Below are positions 29,747-35,579 of a stretch of DNA of 35,579 bases, one piece after another. The DNA comes from a virus. The position numbers were made by a program, and so were the translations under genes. A model generated the notes under the pieces. That model saw only the letters and a list, made by a program, of their open reading frames with translations, made no database searches and was not told the DNA's origin. How positions within the stretch are numbered: position 1 is the first letter of the stretch; each line of letters opens with the position of its first letter. The stretch lies in IMG/VR virus record IMGVR_UViG_3300034198_020821, positions 1 to 35,579 of that record; one strand, given 5' to 3'.

Positions 29747-29901
29747 TTCAAGCCAGTCAGTTCCGGCACCTGGTGCCGGAAGATATTGAACAGTGTTTGG
29801 GCTGTGCTAATGAATTTTTTTTACAGGATATGAACCCCATGGGTGATGCCGGGTGGGTTTGTAAGCCCTGCTTCCGGGCTGAATTGGAAGCCATTGAGTA
29901 A
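29743..29901 (+). CDS. Small zinc-ribbon protein after the endolysin, 52 aa
   Basis: ATG at 29743 overlaps the endolysin stop (ATGA), so it is probably translated by coupling. The product has C18-x2-C21 and C40-x2-C43, a neat four-cysteine zinc site, with an acidic C terminus. The family is unknown. Tight coupling on both sides makes it unlikely to be chance. Confidence 0.6.
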   Translation: MIQASQFRHLVPEDIEQCLGCANEFFLQDMNPMGDAGWVCKPCFRAELEAIE

Positions 29902-29919
29902 GTGCAGGAGTATGATGCC

Positions 29920-30261
29920 ATGGGTTTTTTAGAAAAATTTGTACCAATCGCCAAAGCCGCCGCCCGGGTGTTGTTGGCCAATAAGCAGGAAATTATCCAC
30001 TTTGCCATTGATGCGGCCAAGCGGCTGAAGGCCTCCCCAGAGGAGCAAAAACAATTCGCTTATGAGGCCCTGGTGGATGTGAAGGGTTTGGTCATTGATA
30101 GCACCCGCACCAGCCTGGAAGCGTTCTTTGCGGAATATGACATGCCCGTCCTGGAAGGGGAAGCTGAGGCCCAGGTGGAAGCGGAGATTACACGGGTCAT
30201 CACCAAGGCGGTGACTGAAGTATTTGACGAGCGAATCCTGGCTCGTTTTGAAACGGCTTAA
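29920..30261 (+). CDS. Hypothetical helical protein, last late gene, 113 aa
   Basis: ATG at 29920 is chosen because GCAGGAG lies nine bases upstream. The product is highly helical and amphipathic, starting GFLEKFVPIAKAAARVLLANKQ and ending in an acidic helix (VEAEITRVITKAVTEVFDERIL). No transmembrane helix, signal or known motif was seen. It could be a lysis regulator or a structural accessory; there is no evidence to choose. The late terminator follows 34 bases after its stop. Confidence 0.55.
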   Translation: MGFLEKFVPIAKAAARVLLANKQEIIHFAIDAAKRLKASPEEQKQFAYEALVDVKGLVIDSTRTSLEAFFAEYDMPVLEGEAEAQVEAEITRVITKAVTEVFDERILARFETA

Positions 30262-30295
30262 ATCGCGCTCACGGTGGTAAGTAACGTACCATTCT

Positions 30296-30328
30296 CCCCC
30301 GCTGGTCACCCAGTGGGGGTTCTTTTTT
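30296..30328 (+). terminator. Late operon terminator
   Basis: The arms CCCCCGCTGG (30296-30305) and CCAGTGGGGG (30310-30319) pair over ten positions (one G-U) around the tetraloop TCAC, followed by TTCTTTTTT. It is one-directional (rightward). Its left part also contains the last codons and stop of the convergent leftward gene at 30306. Confidence 0.92.
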
Positions 30329-30497
30329 GAGGGATAACCTGTAAGTCGGTGCAAGCAATCTCGGTGCGGATGGCGTCATGGAGTTTGTCGGCCCAGTCCT
30401 CGGGGCTGTAGCAGGCACGCCCCTCGCTGCCAAGGGGCGTGATGCACACAGTAAAGGTAATGGGTCCAGGGTTATGCCACGGATTGGGGGAGGTCAT
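30306..30497 (-). CDS. Hypothetical protein, last gene of the early operon, 63 aa
   Basis: ATG at 30497 lies inside the 3' end of the preceding gene. The product has PGPITFTVCITPLGSEGRACYSPEDWADKLHDAIRTEI, a strand-then-helix unit, and a basic tail. No family was recognised. Its stop codon lies in the loop of the late terminator, so the two convergent operons end back to back with no gap. Confidence 0.5.
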   Translation of the reverse strand: MTSPNPWHNPGPITFTVCITPLGSEGRACYSPEDWADKLHDAIRTEIACTDLQVIPQKRTPTG

Positions 30498-30720
30498 CTT
30501 CGGCTGATTCCAAGGGGAGTTGGGGCTGGGTGGTGTCGGCCCCGGGTGGGGTGGTGGCGTCCGGGGTCATGGGCTCCAGGCGGTACAGGAAATCCCCTCG
30601 GAAGGCGTGGTCTTTCATGTCCCGGCGGATGGTGATAGAGAGGGGGAAGGGGTGCATGGCCTGGGCGGCTTGCAACGCCTGAGCTTCTTGTTCGTTCAGT
30701 TCCACTTGGTATAGGGTCAT
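30472..30720 (-). CDS. Hypothetical protein, 82 aa
   Basis: ATG at 30720 has AAAGGA about nine bases upstream. The product starts with a beta-helix-beta-like segment (MTLYQVELNEQEAQALQAAQ, then PLSITIRRDMKDHAFRGDFLYRLEPM) and ends in a Pro/Asp/Glu-rich tail. No family was recognised. The gene overlaps the next by 26 bases. Confidence 0.5.
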   Translation of the reverse strand: MTLYQVELNEQEAQALQAAQAMHPFPLSITIRRDMKDHAFRGDFLYRLEPMTPDATTPPGADTTQPQLPLESAEDDLPQSVA

Positions 30721-30765
30721 AGGGTGGGGTTCCTTTCTGTCGGTTTATAGGTTGTATTAACCTGC

Positions 30766-30930
30766 TTATTTACTGATTGAGGTTCGAAAGTCGTAAATGT
30801 GGACGGCGTCAAACATCCCTTCAGAGAAGCGGTAAGCGAACGGGTAGTTTATTTTTTTGAGTAGGGTGCCCAGTCTTAGGCCGAGGAAATACATCCAGTT
30901 GGTAATGGGCATGGTCTTGGTTGGCTTCAA
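30766..30930 (-). CDS. Hypothetical small protein, 54 aa
   Basis: TTG at 30930 is chosen because AAGGAG lies seven bases upstream; an ATG six codons later (30912) has no ribosome site. The product contains ITNWMYFLGLRLGTLLKKINYPFAYRF, a weakly hydrophobic segment that may touch the membrane. It follows the aspartic protease gene by 11 bases. No family was recognised. Confidence 0.5.
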   Translation of the reverse strand: MKPTKTMPITNWMYFLGLRLGTLLKKINYPFAYRFSEGMFDAVHIYDFRTSISK

Positions 30931-30941
30931 TGTGGTTCTCC

Positions 30942-31367
30942 TTATTTGCTGATGGTGACTTGGCCGTGGCGGATGGCCACGTTGACCCGGCCCAGGTAGG
31001 ACATGCCCAGCAGGCCGCACAACATGGGGTCCTCCGGGATGGGCATCACCAAAGCGGGCACATTCTTGACCTCCACCCCTTCCACGCTAATGGAACGCAA
31101 GGTGACGCGGGGCAAGGTGCGTTGCCCTTCGGCGGTGGTGATGGTGACCCGTGGGGTGTCCTCGGTCACTTCCACCTTGAGGAGTTTGGCCATCTCCGGG
31201 GAGATGGTGGCATAGGTGCTGCCGGTGTCCAGGATGAATGTGCCGATGGCCTGATGGTTGATCATGGCTCGGGTAAGCAGGGAGTTTTCAACCTGATTAA
31301 ATAGTTCCTCAGCCGGGGCTGGCTGCCCCAGTAAGGATAGGAAAATAAAGATTCCCCACAGTTTCAT
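30942..31367 (-). CDS. Secreted retropepsin-like aspartic protease, 141 aa
   Basis: ATG at 31367 overlaps the upstream stop (ATGA). Residues 1-19 are a classical signal peptide (KLWGIFIFLSLLG, then PAPA), so the product should be in the periplasm. Residues 30-140 match the clan AA TIGR02281-like retropepsin fold: a flap-strand region, FILDTGSTYATIS with catalytic D47-T48-G49-S50, TITTAEGQ as the flap, and CGLLGMSYLGRVNV as the hydrophobic GLLGxxFL signature. Such enzymes act as homodimers sharing two aspartates. A secreted protease of this kind in a phage early operon is unusual, and the substrate is unknown. The gene is coupled to a membrane-anchored coiled-coil gene. Confidence 0.82.
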   Translation of the reverse strand: MKLWGIFIFLSLLGQPAPAEELFNQVENSLLTRAMINHQAIGTFILDTGSTYATISPEMAKLLKVEVTEDTPRVTITTAEGQRTLPRVTLRSISVEGVEVKNVPALVMPIPEDPMLCGLLGMSYLGRVNVAIRHGQVTISK

Positions 31368-31855
31368 AGGCCACCCCCTAAAACGGCGGCGCAAATGGCG
31401 GCCAGTAGCAAGGTAAGCGTGGCGATGAAATAGGCTTTGTTCTCCTGGGAGAGGCGGCGGATTTTGCGATCCTGCTCGTGGTTGGTTTGCACCAGTTCGT
31501 GGTTGTTTTGCTCCAGCGCCTGGATGGCCCCGTTCAGATCGGCAATGGTATGCTCGGCCTCTTCCAGTTCCTTGCAAAGTTGCTGGTCCAGTTGGATGCT
31601 GGCCGGGCTGAGGGCTTTGTAGGTGAGGTCAATATAGCTGCGCTCTGGGCCGTGTTGGGCGCTCACGTCCACAATTTTAAAATAGTCGGCGGAGTTGCTC
31701 ATGTTTTCAAAAGCGCCCTGAAGGTAACGTGCAATGAACACTAGTCCGCCTGCCATGGGGTTTGCTGCATAGGGATCGAGGGAGATGCGCTGGCGTAGCA
31801 GTTGCTCAGGCACGTCAAAGACGCGGGCGGCGCTGAGAAGCTTGGCGATTTTCAT
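31364..31855 (-). CDS. Coiled-coil protein with C-terminal membrane anchor, 163 aa
   Basis: ATG at 31855 follows AAGGA and starts two bases after the previous stop. Residues 1-85 are a globular N-terminal region, 88-138 a strong coiled coil (LDQQLCKELEEAEHTIADLNGAIQALEQNNHEL), and 140-162 a C-terminal transmembrane helix (YFIATLTLLLAAICAAVLGG). The bulk of the protein should face the cytoplasm. Coupled translation with the secreted aspartic protease suggests a paired function at the inner membrane, such as superinfection exclusion or remodelling. The function is not established. Confidence 0.65.
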   Translation of the reverse strand: MKIAKLLSAARVFDVPEQLLRQRISLDPYAANPMAGGLVFIARYLQGAFENMSNSADYFKIVDVSAQHGPERSYIDLTYKALSPASIQLDQQLCKELEEAEHTIADLNGAIQALEQNNHELVQTNHEQDRKIRRLSQENKAYFIATLTLLLAAICAAVLGGGL

Positions 31856-31857
31856 GG

Positions 31858-32070
31858 TTAGGATTCCTTCTTTTCCAGCGTGAAGGTAAAGTCTGGGGCC
31901 TTCTCGCTTTTCTTGTACGTATTGGGGAACAGATTAAGCCAGTACTCCTGGCCGTCCAGGTTGACCACTCCCACATATTTGTCCCGGCCGGTCTGAGTTT
32001 TCTTTTTCCAGAGGGGTTTGTAAGGGGAGTCCTTATACTTTTCATTGGGCTGGTACTGGGTATCGGTCAT
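31858..32070 (-). CDS. Small DUF736-like or ssDNA-binding-like protein, 70 aa
   Basis: ATG at 32070 follows GAGGAAA. The segment DKYVGVVNLDGQEYWLNLFPNTYKKSEKAPDFTF recalls small OB-like phage and plasmid proteins in which a short strand pair is followed by an N-x2-K(K)S-x-K-x-PD motif, as in DUF736. It directly follows the primase-helicase gene, where a single-strand-binding or replication accessory protein would be expected. The assignment rests on a short motif only. Confidence 0.5.
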   Translation of the reverse strand: MTDTQYQPNEKYKDSPYKPLWKKKTQTGRDKYVGVVNLDGQEYWLNLFPNTYKKSEKAPDFTFTLEKKES

Positions 32071-32082
32071 GTGGTTTCCTCT

Positions 32083-33897
32083 TTAAAAAATATTGATGGG
32101 TTTAACTTCGGTGTAGCGGCCGGTCAGGGTGTCATAGTTGAAGCGGACCATGCCCACCTTGCCGTTTTTTTTCTGCTTGATTTTTTGCACGTGGACCTGG
32201 ACCGGGTCGTTGGTGGTGGCGTCTCGCCACACGGACAGCCCATTGAATGCCTTGTTGTACCAGTTGGAGGACCCGCTAATGTCATACAGGCGGGGCACGG
32301 GGTACATTTCTTTATCGCCCTTAGTGATCTTCTGCATCTTGGTGGGGTGAGCCACCACCCAGATATGGATGCGGTTGCGCTTTACAAAGTTTTTAATCTT
32401 GCTCAGGCACTTGGCGGTGTACTCGGTTTCGGTTAAGTGGGCGGGGCGCTCGTGCTCCACCTCGTTCCACGGGTCTATGATTAACCCCTTCAGTCCGTGC
32501 TGGAAAATCATTTCCTTGGTCAGTTCCAGGATGCGATCTAGGGTCATGTTGTCTTCCTGCTCGATGTCAAGAAATAAAAAATGCTGGTCCAGCCACCACT
32601 CTCCGGCCTGTCGTTCTTGTGGGCCCATGCGGGAAACGCCATCAAAGCCGTATCCGTCCGGGCTGCGAAACGGTTTGCGCACGTGCTTTTCCAGAAGCTT
32701 TGAAATATGTTGCTCCAGCCCGTCGTTCTCCGGGGAGTAGATGCCCACTACCCAGTCGTGATGCACGCATAGGCTCATGACCAGATAGTCCAGGAACTCG
32801 GACTTGCCGTGGCCGGGGATACCGGTTACCACGGTCCATTCCCCCAGGGCCACTTTGTAATGCTGGCTAAAGGTGGGCATGTCTGGAAATTCAAAGCCCG
32901 GCTCTCCGCCGTTTTCGTAGAAGCGTTCCATGCGGCTGGCAATGTCTCGCACCCGGACCACCCCTTCAATGGGCGGGGGTTCGGCATTGTAAATCAGGTT
33001 GGCCAACTCGTCCGGGCCGTACTTCAGGAGCATTTCGTTGGCGTCCTTGATGCCAGCGGGCCAGCGCACAATGGCACAACGGTGCTTGCCCAGCCGGTGG
33101 ACCAGCTCCTCTTCCAGGCGGCGGCCGGGTGGGTCGCTGTCCACGGCAATCACAAACTGCTCCACTTTTTCCAGTTCGTTTTTGCAACGCTCCAGAAAAT
33201 CAAACTTGCTGGAATAGTCCCGGCTCTTGGGGGAGGGTGCCCCGTGGGGAACACTCACACAATAGGAGATGCCTGCCATTTCCAGAGAGAGTTTGTCAAT
33301 TTCCCCTTCCACGATCACGGTAAGTTCGCCGATGTCGTCCAGGCCGTACAGGATAATTTCGGCCCGCCCCTCCAGGCGGAAGTTTTTCTGGTGGTCCCGG
33401 TACTTGGTGTTGACCACTTGGCCGTCCCGCAAAAAGGGAAATTGGATGGCGTTCACCCAGTCATCCACCTGGGGCATGAACACCCGGCCGGTGGTGATGC
33501 GGTTGCGTTGCAGTACGTCCTGAGTAATGCCGCGCTTGGCGAAATACTGGATGGTCTGCTCAGTCAGGCCCATCTGTTCATCGTAGCGGGGCTTGATAAA
33601 CTCGGGCTTGTCCCAGGTGGGGGTGTACTTGCCCCGGTCCACCCCCTGCTTGAGGGTGCCTGACCAGTTGCAGTGGTGGCAAAACCAGATCCCCTCATCC
33701 ACATTGACGGACAGGCAGGGTTTTTTCTGGTTTTGTTTTTTGCGCTCATGGGAGCATTGCGGGCAAACGGTGTACCGCTCCGCCCCGCCCCGGTTGGGCA
33801 CGCTGATGTTAAAGTCAGACCAGGTTTTCAAGGCTACAGTATCCAGAGGAGGGTAATGGTTAGCACAGCGGCGGCTAGCAAAAGTTTCTGCCACCAC
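32083..33897 (-). CDS. Primase-helicase (T7 gp4/Twinkle-like), up to 604 aa
   Basis: An N-terminal zinc finger has C45-x2-C48 and C73-x2-C76 around KKPCLSVNVDEGIWF. A TOPRIM primase core follows, with ELTVIVEGEIDKLSL (E198) and FVIAVDSDPPG (D252, D254). The RecA-like helicase has Walker A GIPGHGKS (359-366), and later GLIIDPWNEVEH and HIWVVAHPTKMQK, the H4-type motifs. It unwinds the fork and makes primers. The start is uncertain: GTG at 33897 gives the longest form, while TTG at 33831, five bases after the upstream stop, fits the usual family N terminus (KTWSDFNISVP) but has no good ribosome site. No DNA polymerase gene accompanies it. Confidence 0.92.
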   Translation of the reverse strand: MVAETFASRRCANHYPPLDTVALKTWSDFNISVPNRGGAERYTVCPQCSHERKKQNQKKPCLSVNVDEGIWFCHHCNWSGTLKQGVDRGKYTPTWDKPEFIKPRYDEQMGLTEQTIQYFAKRGITQDVLQRNRITTGRVFMPQVDDWVNAIQFPFLRDGQVVNTKYRDHQKNFRLEGRAEIILYGLDDIGELTVIVEGEIDKLSLEMAGISYCVSVPHGAPSPKSRDYSSKFDFLERCKNELEKVEQFVIAVDSDPPGRRLEEELVHRLGKHRCAIVRWPAGIKDANEMLLKYGPDELANLIYNAEPPPIEGVVRVRDIASRMERFYENGGEPGFEFPDMPTFSQHYKVALGEWTVVTGIPGHGKSEFLDYLVMSLCVHHDWVVGIYSPENDGLEQHISKLLEKHVRKPFRSPDGYGFDGVSRMGPQERQAGEWWLDQHFLFLDIEQEDNMTLDRILELTKEMIFQHGLKGLIIDPWNEVEHERPAHLTETEYTAKCLSKIKNFVKRNRIHIWVVAHPTKMQKITKGDKEMYPVPRLYDISGSSNWYNKAFNGLSVWRDATTNDPVQVHVQKIKQKKNGKVGMVRFNYDTLTGRYTEVKPINIF

Positions 33898-34187
33898 CTA
33901 GCTGGTGTGGCAAGATTGATGAGCACCACTGCCTGCGGTTCAGCAGTCCCTAAGAACACGCCTTCAGAAAATATAATGGCCTGCCCTCTTTCGATATGTG
34001 GAGAGGTCATCACCTTGAATCCAAATTGGGAGCTGACAAGCGGCCGGCTTGGTTCCTTGGGGATTTCAATTCGGGGTTCGCTCCATCGGAAGTATTCTTC
34101 CCGGGGTTTGGTAGGGATGTTGCGAAACTGGCGATCAAGATCTGCTTTGACCTTGAGTAGTTTTTCAATAGTTAGATCGTCGCTCAC
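33834..34187 (-). CDS. Tail-anchored membrane protein, 117 aa
   Basis: GTG at 34187 overlaps the stop of the DnaT-like gene (GTGA). The first 95 residues are soluble-looking (a coiled N-terminal helix, then SQFGFKVMTSPHIERGQAIIFSEGVFLGTAE strands). Residues 100-117 are a C-terminal transmembrane helix (WQKLLLAAAVLTITLLWIL). No family was recognised. It lies between two replication genes, so membrane tethering of the replication complex is a possibility, though only inference. Confidence 0.6.
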   Translation of the reverse strand: MSDDLTIEKLLKVKADLDRQFRNIPTKPREEYFRWSEPRIEIPKEPSRPLVSSQFGFKVMTSPHIERGQAIIFSEGVFLGTAEPQAVVLINLATPARWWQKLLLAAAVLTITLLWIL

Positions 34188-34450
34188 AGGACCACGCCTC
34201 CATTGGGAGCGGAGGGAGCGGGGAAGCCACGGCGGGGGGCGTTGGTGTTGCGAATCCAGCGCTTATAAGTGCGGTTCCAGTCCAGCTTGCGGGCCTTCGT
34301 TCCGGATTCACTCAGCCAGTAGTCAATAAAATCTTCTGTAATTTTTGAAAGGCAATGGGCCAAGTCTGGGCGTTCCGCTATGGCCCACGCTTTTAATTCT
34401 TCCGATGGTTGCCAGTCCTCTGGCAGGCGGCTGCCTTGCTCTTTGCGCAT
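34184..34450 (-). CDS. DnaT-like C-terminal-domain protein (helicase loader candidate), 88 aa
   Basis: ATG at 34450 is chosen for its GGGGAAAG ribosome site rather than a TTG further upstream. The segment RLPEDWQPSEELKAWAIAERPDLAHCLSKITEDFIDYWLSESGTKARKLDWNRTYKRWIRNT fits the domain found at the C terminus of DnaT and many phage replication proteins (LPxDWxPSxE, FxDYW...G, KxDWxxTxxNWIR). That domain binds single-stranded DNA and helps load helicase. Here it is a stand-alone protein, two genes upstream of the primase-helicase, which strengthens the replication role. Confidence 0.78.
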   Translation of the reverse strand: MRKEQGSRLPEDWQPSEELKAWAIAERPDLAHCLSKITEDFIDYWLSESGTKARKLDWNRTYKRWIRNTNAPRRGFPAPSAPNGGVVL

Positions 34451-34483
34451 CACTTTCCCCTTGGGTACCCTCTTTCGATACAA

Positions 34484-34541
34484 ATGACCCCTGGCCCGAC
34501 CGCCATGAGGGAGGTGGCGGCCGGGGTTGGGTCGAAGGAGT
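34484..34541. other. Hairpin between the acidic and DnaT-like genes
   Basis: A GC-rich stem (CCGACCGCCA against TGGCGGCCGG, 34500-34525 region) lies directly upstream of the DnaT-like gene. It has no U-run on the leftward strand, so it looks like an mRNA processing or stability element rather than a terminator. Confidence 0.35.
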
Positions 34542-34754
34542 TTACCCTTCCGTCAACGGCGTCCGTGGGGCGTCGCAGGGAATGGGCTCTTCAGCAGGGA
34601 CCGGCTCGTCTGCGGGATTGACCGCGGGCGCTTCCGGTTGCGCTGCTTCAGAAGCTCCTTCAGTGTTGGAGACAGTGCCCTCTTCCGGGGTGGATAACGC
34701 GGTGTTATCTTCGGTCAGGGCTGGTTGTAAATTGCTGTCAACTTGAGTGTCCAT
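34542..34754 (-). CDS. Small acidic disordered protein, 70 aa
   Basis: ATG at 34754 follows GAGGTAAC. The protein is almost wholly Glu/Pro/Ala/Thr/Asn, with no hydrophobic core (for example SNTEGASEAAQPEAPAVNPA). It is therefore probably disordered and could act as a DNA mimic or an acidic tail-type binding partner; neither is shown. Ribosome site and operon position support translation. It lies 27 bases after the tRNA-like gene. Confidence 0.5.
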   Translation of the reverse strand: MDTQVDSNLQPALTEDNTALSTPEEGTVSNTEGASEAAQPEAPAVNPADEPVPAEEPIPCDAPRTPLTEG

Positions 34755-34781
34755 GGCATGTTACCTCGTGCAAACAATAGC

Positions 34782-34857
34782 CTCCCCCTCCAGGGTTCGA
34801 ACCTGGAACCGCTAGCACCTTATAGGGTGGCCGCTCTACCGATTGAGCTAAAGGGGA
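34782..34857 (-). tRNA. tRNA-like gene with atypical 6-base anticodon loop (possible Ile-UAU)
   Basis: The acceptor arms TCCCCTT and AGGGGGA pair over seven positions (one G-U). The D-arm GCTC-AATCGGTA-GAGC and the T-arm CCAGG-TTCGAAC-CCTGG are perfect. The anticodon stem CCACC/GGTGC has four good pairs and one C-C mismatch, and encloses only CTATAA. That is what an Ile-UAU loop (CTTATAA) would look like after losing U33. The variable loop is eight bases, two bases link D-arm and anticodon stem, and no CCA is encoded. It may be a functional odd tRNA, a decayed one, or a tRNA-like RNA element. Confidence 0.65.
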
Positions 34858-34865
34858 GAAGGAAA

Positions 34866-34888
34866 CCCGGCTGATCCATAAAGCCGGG
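34866..34888 (-). terminator. Leftward terminator or processing hairpin before the tRNA
   Basis: The arms CCCGGCT (34866-34872) and AGCCGGG (34882-34888) pair perfectly. The leftward 3' side continues TTTCCTTCT, a weak U-rich tract. It separates the 34911-35303 gene from the tRNA-like gene, so it may free the 5' end of the tRNA or reduce transcription. Confidence 0.5.
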
Positions 34889-34910
34889 AAGGTGAGTGAA
34901 AGTGGTACTT

Positions 34911-35303
34911 TTACGCTGGTTGGGATGACTCATCAAAGGCGTCGCTGGATTGGCCCAGAGGGAGAAAGCCCTCATCTGCCTGGGCAATGGCCTCGTCCAG
35001 GGCGGCCTGATAATCGCTGTTGAGTGCCACAAAACGGGTGTCCGTTTCTGTAATGGGTTCCAGGGTGGGTCCCATGGGTTGCCCCTCGATGGGCTTGGGC
35101 TCGTCAGAAAGCTGGTTGATCATTTCGTGGGCCTTTCTGATCTCATAGGCCTGATTCCGGTTTTCGGTTTCCAGGCGGGTGATGTGCTCCCGCTGGTAGG
35201 CGGTTAGCATTTGCAAGGGTTCCAGGGTTTGTTGGGCCAGCTCTGCCCGCTGGCGGTAGGACTGCAAGAGTTCAGTTTGGATGTTGCCAATGGGTGGGAG
35301 CAT
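34911..35303 (-). CDS. Hypothetical coiled-coil protein, 130 aa
   Basis: ATG at 35303 has AAGGAAG about eight bases upstream. Residues 8-66 are a strong coiled coil (QSYRQRAELAQQTLEPLQML, then YQREHITRLETENRNQAYEIRKAHEMINQL); the C-terminal half is acidic and mostly unstructured. No family was recognised. It follows the ribbon-helix-helix gene and a large hairpin (35349-35385). Confidence 0.55.
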   Translation of the reverse strand: MLPPIGNIQTELLQSYRQRAELAQQTLEPLQMLTAYQREHITRLETENRNQAYEIRKAHEMINQLSDEPKPIEGQPMGPTLEPITETDTRFVALNSDYQAALDEAIAQADEGFLPLGQSSDAFDESSQPA

Positions 35304-35348
35304 GGAGTTCTTCCTTCTGGGGGTCTGACTATAAATATGGGGGGTAGT

Positions 35349-35385
35349 GTGCGGCCGGGGAAAATGAGCAAAACCCCAGCCGCAC
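35349..35385. other. Long imperfect hairpin in the intergenic gap
   Basis: GTGCGGCCGGGG (35349-35360) pairs with CCCCAGCCGCAC (35374-35385) with one mismatch around a 13-base A-rich loop. No U-run follows on the leftward strand. It lies between the ribbon-helix-helix gene and the coiled-coil gene and may be an operator or an mRNA-stability element. Confidence 0.45.
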
Positions 35386-35394
35386 GCCCACTAT

Positions 35395-35579
35395 TCAACC
35401 GGCTGGGTGGGAGGGGGGAGTGCCCAGCAAGTTGTCCAGTTCTTTTTCAACAAACTTGTTCCATAAATAGGTGGCCTGCCCGCCCAGGGTGCGCTGCTCC
35501 TGTTTGCTCAGCTGCTCCATCTTCTCCCGTTGTTCAGGGGTCAGGCTGACGGCCACGGTATTGTTCTTTTTCTCAGTCA
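35395..35579 (-). CDS. Ribbon-helix-helix (CopG-like) DNA-binding protein, about 61 aa, spans the contig join
   Basis: Read leftward across the join, the product contains NNTVAVSLTPEQREKMEQL, then SKQEQRTLGGQATYLWNKFVEKEL: a beta strand and two helices in the ribbon-helix-helix pattern. Such proteins dimerise and repress promoters. No ATG or TTG lies in the open frame. The most upstream candidate is CTG at bases 88-86 (first base just past the join), 11 bases after AAGGAG and overlapping the stop of the HTH/zinc-ribbon gene. A GTG seven codons downstream would shorten the strand. The first 87 bases of the window repeat its 5' part. Confidence 0.7.
   Translation of the reverse strand, partial: TEKKNNTVAVSLTPEQREKMEQLSKQEQRTLGGQATYLWNKFVEKELDNLLGTPPSHPAG
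35493..35579. repeat. 87-bp terminal direct repeat, right copy
   Basis: Identical to bases 1-87; see the left copy. Removing one copy closes a circle of about 35,492 bp. Confidence 0.9.

Noticed and set aside
34782-34857. tRNA-like gene as an attachment site for integration
   Set aside because: No tyrosine integrase or large serine integrase is encoded, and small serine recombinases do not normally integrate at tRNA genes.
1-35579. CRISPR array or insertion sequence
   Set aside because: No regularly spaced direct repeats and no transposase gene; the only close tandem repeat is the 20-bp pair at 3093-3132.

Overview
This window is a complete small tailed-phage genome (podovirus type) written as a circular contig. 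The first 87 bases are repeated exactly as the last 87 bases, so the unique circle is about 35,492 bp. The virion genes follow the order of T7-like and Bordetella BPP-1-like podoviruses: two terminase small-subunit-like genes, large terminase, portal, a Bbp19-like gene, scaffold, major capsid, decoration-like protein, tail tubular A and B, internal virion proteins, and a T7-type tail fibre. Strong Shine-Dalgarno sites, the internal virion proteins and a TIGR02281-like periplasmic protease point to a Gram-negative host, probably a pseudomonad-phylum bacterium. The sequence alone does not allow a genus to be named.

Layout. From about 6.0 kb down to 2.4 kb, leftward genes form an early or control module: TPR-like protein, small serine recombinase, small membrane protein, XRE regulator and several unknown small proteins. 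A rightward gene at 1803-2405 encodes a DnaA-domain-I-like initiator candidate whose own coding sequence holds a very AT-rich palindromic stretch. A second leftward block starts near 393, crosses the contig join and runs from 35.58 down to 30.3 kb. It carries an HTH/zinc-ribbon protein, a ribbon-helix-helix protein, a tRNA-like gene, a DnaT-like helicase loader, a T7/Twinkle-like primase-helicase, membrane proteins and a signal-peptide-bearing retropepsin-like aspartic protease. The rightward late block (6.8 to 30.3 kb) holds packaging, head, tail, receptor-modifying and lysis genes and ends at a strong terminator. No DNA polymerase, RNA polymerase or tyrosine integrase was seen. Replication therefore probably uses the host replisome, recruited by the initiator, loader and primase-helicase.

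The most striking structure is a pair of identical 28-bp sites in exactly inverted orientation (419-446 and 6324-6351). Each is two imperfect 13-bp inverted arms around a 2-bp core, the architecture of small serine recombinase crossover sites. They flank a 5.9-kb segment that contains the phage's own small serine recombinase, so the control module may be invertible. The main alternative is a pair of operators for a phage regulator. Other notable items are a shared 16-bp box joined to the -35 element of three promoters, a cobalamin-riboswitch-like core ahead of the late genes, a secreted aspartic protease coupled to a membrane coiled-coil gene, and a tail cassette with a LamG-like domain and a CE6-type acetylesterase.
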